Origin: a bacterium | Lineage (GTDB): Bacteria; Planctomycetota; Planctomycetia; Pirellulales; Pirellulaceae | Assembly: GCA_030430075.1 (NCBI GenBank) | Contig: JAUIGN010000054.1 | Coordinates: forward strand, 1-62,119 | Length of the DNA stretch: 62,119 bases | Direction: 5' to 3' | Shown here: positions 44,203 to 52,627 of the stretch, one piece after another | How the letters are laid out: every line of letters starts with the position of its first letter | Position numbering within the stretch: position 1 is the stretch's first letter | Translations under genes and position numbers: made by a program | Notes under the pieces: model-generated | Database searches by the model: none | What the model saw: only the letters and a program-made list of their open reading frames with translations | Told to the model about the DNA's origin: nothing

Positions 44203-45417
44203 ATGAATCAAGCGACAGAGGCGGGCGATATTACCGACCAACTGCGCCAGTTGGATCCCGGGCACGCCGAGTATGCAACGCGGTTTGTCGACCAGCTCCT
44301 GCAGGCCGCCCAGACCATCGCCGCCAGCGATATCCACTTGCAGCCCACACCCGCCGGCCTCGATGTCCGCTGGCGGATCGACGGCGTCCTGCAACCGATC
44401 GGTTGCTTCCCACGCGGCGAAGCGGCCGACATTGTCAATCGCCTCAAAGTGCTGGCAGAGCTCCTCACATACCGCAACGACGTGCCGCAAGAGGGTCGCA
44501 TCCGCCGAGCGGAGGCGGGGCAGGTCGAGGTGCGTGTCAGTTCGTTTCCGACGTTGCACGGCGAGCGTGCCGTGGTGCGCATGTTCGCCGCCCTGGACGA
44601 CTTTCTGCACGTCGATCGGTTGGGACTGCCGGACGACCTGGTGGTCAGTCTGCGGCGTCTGATCAGCGAGACCTCGGGAGCCATGATCATCAGTGGACCC
44701 GCCGGTAGCGGGAAGACGACAACCGCATACGCCTGCGTACGCGAGCTGGTCCGCATGGCCAACCAGGGACGCAGCATCGTCTCGCTGGAAGATCCGATCG
44801 AAGTCGCCGTCGACGGAGTCTCCCAATCGCAGGTCAATTCGTCCGGCGACTTTACGCTGGCCACCGGGCTGCGCTCACTGATGCGGCAGGATCCGGAGGT
44901 CATTCTGGTGGGTGAGATCCGCGATCGCGAGACGGCGGAAGCGACCTTTCAGGCATCCTTAACCGGTCACCTGGTGATCTCGACCTTCCACGCGGCCAGT
45001 GCGGCCGGGGCAATCAGCCGCCTCTCTGATATGGGCATCGAGCCGTACCTGTTGCGGAGCGGGGTCCTGGGGATTCTATGCCAGCGATTGCTTCGCCGGC
45101 TTTGCGATTGCAAACAGCCGGTGGCCGAAGATCCCGCGGTCGCCGGCCTTCCCACCCGCAGGGCGTGGTCCGCCGCCGGTTGTCCGGCGTGCCTTGCCAG
45201 CGGCTACCGGAGTCGGCTGGTCCTGGCCGAGTTGTTGGAATCCAGTCCCAGTGAATTGGGGCGGGCGATCCTCTCGCGCGATGACTCCAGCCAGCTTGAA
45301 AAACTGGCGATCCAGGCCGGGATGGTGCCCATCCGCCAGCAAGCGACCGCGGCCGTCGAAGCGGGGGCGACCAGCGCTGAAGAAGTACGCCGCGTGCTCG
45401 GCTTGTCCTGGGCCTGA
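44203..45417 (+). CDS. GspE/PilB-like secretion ATPase without the N-terminal domain
   Basis: A 404-residue AAA+ ATPase of the type II secretion/type IV pilus family. The short N-terminal domain has SDIHLQPTPAGLDVRWRIDGVL. Walker A is GPAGSGKTTTAYACV (about 165-179), the Asp box is SLEDPIEVAVDGVSQ, Walker B is DPEVILVGEIRDRETAEA, and a zinc-binding CDCK...GCPACLASGYRSRL follows near the C-terminus. Full-length GspE/PilB proteins are about 550 residues, so the N-terminal assembly domain is missing. No other pilus or secretion gene is adjacent; it may power DUF1559-type pseudopilins, but that is inference. Confidence 0.82.
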   Translation: MNQATEAGDITDQLRQLDPGHAEYATRFVDQLLQAAQTIAASDIHLQPTPAGLDVRWRIDGVLQPIGCFPRGEAADIVNRLKVLAELLTYRNDVPQEGRIRRAEAGQVEVRVSSFPTLHGERAVVRMFAALDDFLHVDRLGLPDDLVVSLRRLISETSGAMIISGPAGSGKTTTAYACVRELVRMANQGRSIVSLEDPIEVAVDGVSQSQVNSSGDFTLATGLRSLMRQDPEVILVGEIRDRETAEATFQASLTGHLVISTFHAASAAGAISRLSDMGIEPYLLRSGVLGILCQRLLRRLCDCKQPVAEDPAVAGLPTRRAWSAAGCPACLASGYRSRLVLAELLESSPSELGRAILSRDDSSQLEKLAIQAGMVPIRQQATAAVEAGATSAEEVRRVLGLSWA

Positions 45418-45548
45418 GCGTCCCGGTCGGTACCATCCGGCAACCACCACGACGCCCCGCGATACCAATTCGTTGACCCGTCGTTTGATGCGGCCGTACA
45501 ATTTGGTGCAGGGCAGTTGGTTGCGGTTAACGGGAGGGAGGAGCGACG

Positions 45549-46427
45549 ATGATGCGAGGCACGATGCTGGCCTGCGTGCTGGCGATGCTGGGATGCTCGG
45601 TCGACCACTGGCTGCAGCCGGCGGCGGCCCAGAATGTCCACCTCTCGACCCCCATGGTCGGCGTCAGCGATTCCTTCTACGAGTGGTACGGGATCGACTG
45701 GGGATACCGCTGGAGCGGCCCGCGCGGCAACTTTTTCTTTCAGCGCGGTGGGTCACTCGGCACGGCACCTCCGTTCGGCGGATTTGATCCGAACCAGGCA
45801 GCGCGGCTCGGCTTCTCCAGCGGTGGATTCAACTTCAACTTCACCGCGGCCCAGGGCAGCAATCGGACGATCACCGCGTCGACGCCCAGTGTCACCGTCG
45901 CCAACGGCGCGGTCGGTTCGATCCGCGACGTGCAAATGCGTCCCTTCGTCACCGGCTTGATCCCGGTGGTCGGCAGCCGTTCGGGCGGGCGCGTCCCACC
46001 ACCGACCTTGATCAGTCCGCTCAAGGCCCGACTTGCACGGTTGCAAAACGAGCCGCCGCCCCAATCGCCACGTCCTGCTCCGGAGCAGGCAGTGCCCCGA
46101 CCGCCGCAGCCAACGCCGGACGCCGGTGAACTCCGCCTGGGAACCGGCACCTCTGCTCCCGAGTTGAAACTGACTGGGTCTGGGGCCGCGATCAGCAGTT
46201 CGGCCGAGCGCGGCGATATCAGCATTGCCGAGATTCGTCGACGCCAGGCAGCGGACCGCGTGGAAGCCGCGGCTGCCCTGCAAACGATCATTGACGAGGC
46301 GCGGGCCGCGGAATCCGTGGGCCGGTTCGGTGCCGCCCGAGCCCGGTATCGCCAGGCGGCCGCGCGAGCTTCCGGGGACTTGAAGCGCGAACTCCTCGAA
46401 CGGCTCGAGGCCATTCGGGATCGTTAG
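45549..46427 (+). CDS. Secreted protein with Pro-rich region and C-terminal helix, hypothetical
   Basis: A 292-residue exported protein; residues 1-27 resemble a signal peptide ending AAA. The first half is Gly/Phe/Asn rich (GGFDPNQAARLGFSSGGFNFNF), residues about 150-190 are Pro rich, and residues about 215-292 form a long charged helical region, IRRRQAADRVEAAAALQTI and EARAAESVGRFGAARARYRQ. GGGAGGGAGGAG ahead of the ATG is a strong Shine-Dalgarno. No known family. It lies 131 bp after the secretion ATPase gene. Confidence 0.6.
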   Translation: MMRGTMLACVLAMLGCSVDHWLQPAAAQNVHLSTPMVGVSDSFYEWYGIDWGYRWSGPRGNFFFQRGGSLGTAPPFGGFDPNQAARLGFSSGGFNFNFTAAQGSNRTITASTPSVTVANGAVGSIRDVQMRPFVTGLIPVVGSRSGGRVPPPTLISPLKARLARLQNEPPPQSPRPAPEQAVPRPPQPTPDAGELRLGTGTSAPELKLTGSGAAISSSAERGDISIAEIRRRQAADRVEAAAALQTIIDEARAAESVGRFGAARARYRQAAARASGDLKRELLERLEAIRDR

Positions 46428-46448
46428 CGCGTCTTGGAAGATAGGGAT

Positions 46449-46610
46449 TGGAGACCTGCGGTCGGCGGTTTCGGCGGGGTCGGAGACCCGCGCCGAGCAT
46501 TGGGTTGGAGACCCGCGCCGAGCGTTGGTTGGAGACCCGCGCCGAGCGTTGGTTGGAGACCCGCGGTCGGCGGTTTCGGCGGGGTCGGAGACCCGCGCCG
46601 AGCATTGGGT
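46449..46610. repeat. Five-unit GC-rich repeat between two genes
   Basis: Units of the form GTTGGAGACCCGCGCCGAGC are repeated with TTGG spacers, flanked on both sides by a longer GGTCGGCGGTTTCGGCGGGG module. It is the inverted form of 24518-24609 and 32741-32955. It lies just upstream of pyrC and its frame is open, so automated starts could wrongly include it in pyrC. Confidence 0.85.
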
Positions 46611-46649
46611 GGATTGTACCCCGCCTGGACCTCGTGTAGCGTGCAGCAC

Positions 46650-47981
46650 ATGAAAACCCTGATCAAGAACGCCACGGTCGTACTGCCCACGGGCTGCTCA
46701 CAGACTTCGGTCCTCCTCGACGAAGGACGGATCGCCGACATCGACGCCGCACCACAGGTCTCCGCGGACGAGACGGTTGACGCCACAGGTCTCCACCTGA
46801 TTCCGGGGGTCATTGACGATCAGGTTCACTTCCGCGAGCCCGGCTTGACGCACAAGGAAGATTTTCGACATGCCACTCGCGCATGCGCCAAAGGCGGCGT
46901 GACGACGTTCTTCGAGATGCCGAACACGCAACCCAATACGATCACGCTCGAGGCCTTGGACGACAAGCTTCGCCTGGCGGCCGAAAAATGCCTGGTAAAC
47001 TTTGCCTTTTACATCGGTGCGACGCCGGAGAATATCGACGCCCTCAAGGCGGCTCGCCGGACCCCGGGCATCAAGATTTTCATCGGCTCCAGCACCGGTA
47101 ACCTGCTGGTCGACGAGCAGGAGGCTTTGGAGCGGATCTTCGCTGAGACCTCGCTGCCGATCTGTGCGCACTGCGAAGATGAAGCGACCGTCCGCGCCAA
47201 CACGGAGCGTTTTGCCGGTTCGCAGGACGTCGCCGATCATTCGCATATCCGCGATCACGGGGCGGCCCTGATCGCCACCCGCCGGGCGATCGACCTGGCG
47301 AAACGCCACCGCCACCGGTTTCACGTCCTCCACGTTTCCACGGCCGCCGAACTTGAACCGATCGCCGACCACGGCAACCTGATCACGGCGGAAGTCTGCC
47401 CCCACCACCTGTTCTTCAATGTGGACGACTACCAGCGGCTGGGGAGCCGAATCCAAATGAACCCGTCCATCAAGACGCGGCAGGACAATCACGCGCTCTG
47501 GCAGGCACTCCTGGATGGAACGATCCAGGTGGTGGCGACCGACCACGCACCCCATACCCTGCAAGAGAAGGCCCAACCGTACCCCCAGTCGCCATCGGGC
47601 CTGCCTGCCGTGGAGAATTCGCTGGCGCTCCTCCTCAACCAGGTGCACCTGGGCAAGTGCTCGATCGAACAGGTCGTTCACTGGATGTGCGACGCGCCGG
47701 CCCGCGTCTGGGATCTGGTGAACAAGGGACGGATCGCGGTCGGCTATGACGCGGATGTCGTCCTGGTCGACCTCAACAAGTCGGCTCGCGTGTTGGACGA
47801 CGAACAGGAAACCAAGGCGAAGTGGAGCCCCTGGCACGGCACGACGCTGACCGGTTGGCCGGTTCGCACGTGGGTCCACGGCACGACCGTTTTTCGCGAC
47901 GGCCAGATCGACGAACGGGTCCGCGGCAAGGAGGCGATCTTCGACCATCAACGGGGCGGGTATTGGGAGACCAACGCGTGA
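46650..47981 (+). CDS. pyrC: Dihydroorotase
   Basis: A 443-residue class I-type dihydroorotase, which closes carbamoyl aspartate to dihydroorotate in pyrimidine synthesis. The metal site DDQVHFREPG is at about residues 55-64 (the H-x-R variation typical of this group), then CAHCEDEATV, VLHVSTAAE, EVCPHHLFF, and ATDHAPHTLQEKA for the catalytic Asp. ADVVLVDLNK and a C-terminal amidohydrolase beta-sandwich close the protein. The ATG was chosen because upstream sequence is repeat; there is no strong Shine-Dalgarno. The NUDIX gene overlaps its stop by 4 bp. Confidence 0.9.
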   Translation: MKTLIKNATVVLPTGCSQTSVLLDEGRIADIDAAPQVSADETVDATGLHLIPGVIDDQVHFREPGLTHKEDFRHATRACAKGGVTTFFEMPNTQPNTITLEALDDKLRLAAEKCLVNFAFYIGATPENIDALKAARRTPGIKIFIGSSTGNLLVDEQEALERIFAETSLPICAHCEDEATVRANTERFAGSQDVADHSHIRDHGAALIATRRAIDLAKRHRHRFHVLHVSTAAELEPIADHGNLITAEVCPHHLFFNVDDYQRLGSRIQMNPSIKTRQDNHALWQALLDGTIQVVATDHAPHTLQEKAQPYPQSPSGLPAVENSLALLLNQVHLGKCSIEQVVHWMCDAPARVWDLVNKGRIAVGYDADVVLVDLNKSARVLDDEQETKAKWSPWHGTTLTGWPVRTWVHGTTVFRDGQIDERVRGKEAIFDHQRGGYWETNA

Positions 47982-48406
47982 ATGGTGAAACTGCCGAGTC
48001 ACATGCTGTGATTCAAGCCGCCGGTGGCCTGGTTTGGCGGTCCGCGGCGGAAGGTCCCCAAGTCCTACTCGTGCATCGCCCGCGGTACGACGATTGGTCA
48101 TTGCCCAAGGGAAAGATGGAAGCCGGTGAGTCGTGGGCCGAGACCGCGCTGCGGGAGGTCGAGGAAGAGACGGGCCATGCCGTCGCCTTGGCGGACTTTG
48201 CCGGCAGCTTCAGCTACCTGGTCCGAGGTCAGGTCAAAGTCGTCCTGTTCTGGCACATGACGCTTCGCCAGGAACGACCGTTTGTTCCCAATGAGGAGGT
48301 CGATGCCGTGCAGTGGCTGAGTCCCGCGACGGCGGCCGCCCAACTGGCCTACGCACAGGAGCGCGAACTCCTCGCGGCGAGCGTCAGTCGATCTCCGGTA
48401 TCTTGA
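47978..48406 (+). CDS. NUDIX hydrolase
   Basis: A 142-residue NUDIX-fold pyrophosphohydrolase. The NUDIX box is GKMEAGESWAETALREVEEE followed by TGH, about residues 46-68, with the Glu pairs that bind Mg. The N-terminal strand AAGGLVWRS and the VQWLSPATAAAQL segment are typical of the (di)nucleotide-polyphosphate hydrolase group that also includes SixA-associated proteins. It begins with GTG in a GTGA overlap with pyrC, so translation is probably coupled. Substrate not predictable. Confidence 0.88.
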   Translation: MNGETAESHAVIQAAGGLVWRSAAEGPQVLLVHRPRYDDWSLPKGKMEAGESWAETALREVEEETGHAVALADFAGSFSYLVRGQVKVVLFWHMTLRQERPFVPNEEVDAVQWLSPATAAAQLAYAQERELLAASVSRSPVS

Positions 48407-48782
48407 TGCCCATCCGCGCTGCCCGCACTCGAAGTCCACGCTCGAAGTAAGGAAACGGATAGGGTGTCGTTTTCGCTTTTTTTCGCGCCCAAAGGAACGT
48501 GCTTCGCACGAGGTCCAGCGGCAGCGTGTCGTTGCCAACCATGGTGACCACGACGTCGACGAATTCAAACTCCTGTGGACGACGTGCCCGTAGTCCTTTC
48601 TCAAGGACGTTCTTCAGATCGCCGACCTCCGCCGCAACGGTCCCGCCAGCCGAAGCGGCAGGCGACGCCTGGCGCGGCACAACCGCGCCGAATCCAACGG
48701 TCAGAACCGCGACCAGCAACGCCATCCGCCGCGACCTGGTGCGGCCAAGTCCTGAACCTGCAGCTCGCATCGTGTGAAGCAT
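48384..48782 (-). CDS. Small secreted hypothetical protein
   Basis: A 132-residue protein with an N-terminal hydrophobic helix (about 20-36, MALLVAVLTVGFGAVVP) that looks like a signal peptide, then an alpha/beta-like domain with EFVDVVVTMVGNDTLPLDLVRSTFLWAR. No known family. It converges with the NUDIX gene, overlapping it by 23 bp. There are two adjacent ATG starts (48782 or 48770); either is possible. Confidence 0.55.
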   Translation of the reverse strand: MLHTMRAAGSGLGRTRSRRMALLVAVLTVGFGAVVPRQASPAASAGGTVAAEVGDLKNVLEKGLRARRPQEFEFVDVVVTMVGNDTLPLDLVRSTFLWARKKAKTTPYPFPYFERGLRVRAARMGIKIPEID

Positions 48783-49031
48783 GGAATTCCTGCTCGTTGC
48801 CGGTACGTGTCACAAATCGAAACAGCCTTGGGACGCTCCGCCGAAGCCCAACCGGTAGTTCGCACAGCACGGTTTTTCCCGCACCCCGAATCGGCACCGG
48901 AGCAGGCTTGTAGTCGATTGCCCCGTGCCGGACAAGGCCGATGCGCAATCACACCCCAGTTTTCTTTCGTTCGCTGAATTGCCAAAATGAGGTCCGGCGC
49001 TGTTTCTTGAGCTTCGGAACGATTGGCGGTT

Positions 49032-49697
49032 ATGACGCGATACGCTGCGGTCATTTTTGACCTCGATGGGACCCTCCTCGACACCTTAACGGATATCGGC
49101 ACGGCGGCGAATCGCGTGCTGGAATCTCATCAGCTTCCCACTCACGACATCGCCGCATACCGGCAGTTTGTCGGCAACGGCGTCGAGGTCTTGATGGACC
49201 GGGCAACTCCCCGCCGGTTGCCCACCGGCGTGACGCTCGCCGCGCTCAGCGCACAGTTTCGGCAGATCTACAGTGAGTCCTGGAATCTGAGCACCAAGCC
49301 GTACCCGGAAGTTCCGGAATTGATCGCCCATCTGCAACGGCGGGGCGTGCCACTGGCCGTCCTGTCGAACAAACCACACCGCAATACGCTCGCTTGCACC
49401 GAAGCATTCTTTCCGCCCCAGACCTTCGTCAGCGTGCTGGGGCAACGTGAGAATATTCCGTGCAAGCCGGACCCCGCCGCGGCCCTTGAAATTGCCGGCG
49501 CGTTCGGTCTCAAACCATCGGAGTGCCTGTTCCTGGGCGACTCGGATGTCGACATGCAGACCGCTGCGGCGGCCGGAATGGCTGGTATCGGTGCGGCTTG
49601 GGGATTTCGTTCGGCTGCCGAGCTGATCGCGAATGGGGCTTGCTGCACCATCGATCACCCATTGCAGTTGCTGGAAGAGTTTGGCGATGCCGAGTGA
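49032..49697 (+). CDS. gph: HAD-superfamily phosphatase, phosphoglycolate phosphatase-like
   Basis: A 221-residue haloacid dehalogenase-type phosphatase. Motif I is VIFDLDGTLLDT (about 8-19, nucleophile and general acid Asp), motif II is PLAVLSNKPH (Ser in LSNK), motif III is the Lys of PCKPDPAAALEIAGAFGL, and motif IV is FLGDSDVDMQTAAAAGM. The cap domain is of the phosphoglycolate phosphatase type (Gph). Substrate assignment is by similarity; other small phosphoesters are possible. The ATG was chosen over an in-frame TTG 9 bp upstream. Confidence 0.85.
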   Translation: MTRYAAVIFDLDGTLLDTLTDIGTAANRVLESHQLPTHDIAAYRQFVGNGVEVLMDRATPRRLPTGVTLAALSAQFRQIYSESWNLSTKPYPEVPELIAHLQRRGVPLAVLSNKPHRNTLACTEAFFPPQTFVSVLGQRENIPCKPDPAAALEIAGAFGLKPSECLFLGDSDVDMQTAAAAGMAGIGAAWGFRSAAELIANGACCTIDHPLQLLEEFGDAE

Positions 49698-50291
49698 GCG
49701 GTCGCCGGCGGCACCTGCTTGCTGATCGGGCAGCCCCCCCAATTCGGCCTGCGGCGGCCAGCGCCGAGCGAGCGGCCGGCACTGCGTTGCATTCGGTGCG
49801 GCGAGCGTCGCTGGCCGGCGAGTTTGCCCGCGCGCAAAAAAAGAGGAGCGGTTGGCTCTTCCCAGGACCAACCGCCCCTCACGCCTCAGGCATCGGCTCT
49901 CGCTTCTATACGTTGAATCGACGTCAGGGCCAGGACCCGCACTCGGCCCTCCCCCCGTAGCTGGCCCATGGCCAAACGTCGTCATGCTCCTGTCGACTTG
50001 CCCCTGCTAAAAACCCTCCCAGGAGGGATGCTGTCAGTTATGTCGCGAACTGACTGCGATGATGTGTCCCAGTAAAAGCAATCGGGGGGCCAGACAGACA
50101 AAAAAACAAAAACATTTCCTCAAGACACTTCGCCATAAGGATTTGCGATTTACGCCGCACCAATCAAAGACAGTCCGAGTGGCTGGCGGCGCATGATTTC
50201 AAGACACATGCCTTGATTCCGGCGCCCTGGATCCATACGATCAGTCTTTCGATGGTGTGTTTTCCAGAATTCTCCGATCGGTGGTTGCTCA
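49698..50291. promoter_or_regulatory. Intergenic region with an orphan terminator and an inverted repeat
   Basis: 594 bp before the sigma54-type activator gene. It contains a minus-strand terminator (separate entry) and a perfect 7-bp inverted repeat, GTCAGTT-N8-AACTGAC (50033-50054), which could be an operator or an RNA hairpin. A CCTCC-CA-GGAGG dyad lies at 50015-50026. A minus-strand frame (49985 leftwards, with AGGAGC before its ATG) continues far into the HAD gene and is judged a shadow. Confidence 0.4.
49836..49880 (-). terminator. Orphan minus-strand intrinsic terminator
   Basis: Read on the minus strand, GAGGGGCGGTTGG (49880-49868) pairs with CCAACCGCTCCTC (49855-49843) with one mismatch across a 12-nt loop and is followed by seven T (49842-49836). 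There is no minus-strand gene to its right before the sigma54 activator gene (50292), which is on the plus strand. It therefore ends an unknown transcript. Confidence 0.7.
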
Positions 50292-52136
50292 ATGACGTTT
50301 TCGCTGGTGGTCATGAATGGAAAGCATACCGGGAAAGCGATTACGCTCGAAGAAAAGCGCCCGGTGATTACCCTCGGCCGCCACAGCTCGAATGACATTC
50401 AGCTGGACGATGGCCGAGCCAGCCGAATGCACTCGCGCGTCTTCCTTCGTCAGGGCCACTGGCACGTCGAGGATTGCGACAGCCTGAATGGAACGCAACT
50501 GAATTCGCAGCCGATCCAGCAGTCGGCGCTCGAGCCGGGCGACCTGATCCGCATTGGCAATCGGCTGGTGCTCTTCGCCGACAACACCACCAATGAGGGT
50601 GGAACGGACATCCAGACGTCCGTGTTCCGGGCGACGACGATGATCCGCGGCGACGGCAATCCCGATCCGGGCGGAAACCTGGTGGAGCGGAGCGCCAGCG
50701 AGTCCATGGCGCGGGTCGTGCGTGATTCGGGCGTTTTGTCCCGCTTGGCCAATCTCCTCCACCAGTACTCGGATTCGGACGAACTTCTCCGGTCGACGAT
50801 TGCCTCGTTGGTGACAGGAATCGCGGCGGATCAGGTATCTGTCTGGCTGGTAGCGACGGACGGACGGCTGCGCTGTGCGGACCATGCAGGCGACCCTCCC
50901 GAAGAACATCTGCTGGCCAGCCTGGCCGTCGAGAAGCGGAAGGCGATGCTGATTGAGGTGCCTTCGGAATCATCGGCCGACGTCTTGGACGAACCGTCTC
51001 GTGCCAGCCGGTCGCTGGCGGTGCCGATGGCCGGCCCCCAAGCTTGCCGAGGTGCCATCCAGTGCCATCGCAAGCCCGAGCGGGAACCGTTCGTCGAGGC
51101 CGATCTGGATTTTGCCGTGATCGTCGCGCATCAAACCGGTTTGGCACTGGAGAACCTTGAACATCGCGAGCGGCTCGAGCTGGCCAACGCGGAGCTGCGG
51201 CGGCGAGTCCGCAGTCAGACGCAGCTGGTCGGATCAAGTGCCGCCATGCAACGCGTGCTGGACCAGATCAGCCTGGTCGGTCCGGCCGATTCCAATGTGC
51301 TCATCCTGGGCGAAAGCGGGACGGGAAAAGAACTTGTCGCCCGCTCCCTGCATGACCTGAGCCGCCACAAGGCGGGTCCCTACGTGACGGTGAATTGTGC
51401 CGCCTTTTCCGAATCACTGCTGGAGAGCGAGCTGTTCGGACACGAAGCAGGTGCGTTCACCGGTGCCGACCGGAGGCACCTGGGCCAATTCGAGCGGGCC
51501 CACCGCGGTACCATCTTCCTCGACGAGATCGGCGAAATGAGCCTGGCTTGCCAGGCCAAGTTACTGCGGGTTCTGGAAGGCCACCCATTCCAGCGCCTGG
51601 GCGGCGACGAGTCGATCAATGTTGAGGTGCGTGTGATCGCCGCAACGCACCGAAACCTGCTCGAACGCATCAAGGAAGGGAATTTTCGCGAGGACCTCTA
51701 CTATCGCCTCCGGGTGATCGACATTCAGGTTCCCCCGTTGCGGGATCGGGCTGAAGACATCCTGGAGCTGGCAGCGCTCTTCATCGATCGGTTCCGAGAC
51801 CAACTCGGCAAGGGAGCGCGACGGCTCTCCCCGGATGCAATCAAGGCGATCCAGACCTACCGCTGGCCGGGCAACGTCCGGGAACTCAAGAACGCCATCG
51901 AGCGGGCCATGGTCCTGGGCCGCGGCGAAGAACTGGCGTGCAACGACCTGGGACTCCCGATCAGCCACACCTCGCAAGCGAACGAAGCGACCGAATCGAC
52001 GACCCTCAAAGAGGCCGAGATCCGCCACATCCGGCAGGTCTTGGCGAGCGTCAAAGGGAACAAGACAAAAGCCTGCAAGATCCTGGGAATCGGCCGGGCC
52101 ACCCTGTACAGTAAATTGAGCGAGGCCGACGGGTGA
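50292..52136 (+). CDS. FHA-GAF sigma54-dependent transcriptional activator
   Basis: A 614-residue regulator. The FHA domain (residues 1-95, ITLGRHSSNDIQLDDGRASR) binds phosphothreonine peptides. A GAF-like domain follows (about 160-300). The AAA+ domain (about 315-550) carries Walker A GESGTGKELVARSLH, the sigma54-contact loop GAFTGA, Walker B GTIFLDEIGEM and the arginine-finger region YYRLRVIDIQVPPLRDR. A Fis-type helix-turn-helix ends it (NKTKACKILGIGRATLYSKL). Input from a Ser/Thr kinase is implied by FHA; the target genes are unknown. Confidence 0.93.
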   Translation: MTFSLVVMNGKHTGKAITLEEKRPVITLGRHSSNDIQLDDGRASRMHSRVFLRQGHWHVEDCDSLNGTQLNSQPIQQSALEPGDLIRIGNRLVLFADNTTNEGGTDIQTSVFRATTMIRGDGNPDPGGNLVERSASESMARVVRDSGVLSRLANLLHQYSDSDELLRSTIASLVTGIAADQVSVWLVATDGRLRCADHAGDPPEEHLLASLAVEKRKAMLIEVPSESSADVLDEPSRASRSLAVPMAGPQACRGAIQCHRKPEREPFVEADLDFAVIVAHQTGLALENLEHRERLELANAELRRRVRSQTQLVGSSAAMQRVLDQISLVGPADSNVLILGESGTGKELVARSLHDLSRHKAGPYVTVNCAAFSESLLESELFGHEAGAFTGADRRHLGQFERAHRGTIFLDEIGEMSLACQAKLLRVLEGHPFQRLGGDESINVEVRVIAATHRNLLERIKEGNFREDLYYRLRVIDIQVPPLRDRAEDILELAALFIDRFRDQLGKGARRLSPDAIKAIQTYRWPGNVRELKNAIERAMVLGRGEELACNDLGLPISHTSQANEATESTTLKEAEIRHIRQVLASVKGNKTKACKILGIGRATLYSKLSEADG

Positions 52137-52627
52137 CGCGGACGTGACAACCCTGGCCGCATCAATGGCTTCCAGCGCTGCAAACGTACGCGGCCCTGTG
52201 CCATCACCTTAAGCACACCTGCTCAGTACCCGTGCAACACCAAGAGAAGAATATTTGACGAAGAGCTTGTTAAGCTCGCACACCGCGCTATGATGCGACG
52301 AATGACACAATCGGTATAGCATTTGCTATGGTTTTCTACAGTTTGCGAATGCGAGAACGTGAGGCAGTCGAAGCACGCCGATCACACCCGACATCCGGGC
52401 AGTCCTCTCGATCATGTCGGTCACGCCGACCGCGGAAGCTGGGCAGGTCCTACGCCGCCGCTCCCGGCGAGTGAAGAACCTTTTTCCAAATTTTCCCCGG
52501 AAGATGGCTTGCACGCCCAGATTTAGTTGACGAGACTGATTGACAGTCCATCCTAGTTTTCGCCGTATCTCTAACTATTCGAGGGCGACCGTACTTTATT
52601 GACATTTTTTTCCACGAGGAGTGTACT
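52137..52627. promoter_or_regulatory. Intergenic region with a weak sigma54-like motif
   Basis: A 491-bp leader between the activator gene and the second DUF1559 gene. GG-N10-GC spacing with a T-rich -12 half occurs at 52313-52326 (GGTATAGCATTTGC), close to the sigma54 consensus but lacking CAC in the -24 half. It is 301 bp before the DUF1559 ATG. No gene is supported. Confidence 0.2.

Noticed and set aside
46434..46649. Longer N-terminus of pyrC
   Set aside because: It consists of the dispersed GC-rich repeat translated in frame; the dihydroorotase fold starts at the ATG at 46650.
49086..49985. Minus-strand 299-residue frame with a Shine-Dalgarno-like AGGAGC
   Set aside because: It runs through the whole HAD gene in antisense and crosses a strong minus-strand terminator; no family signal.
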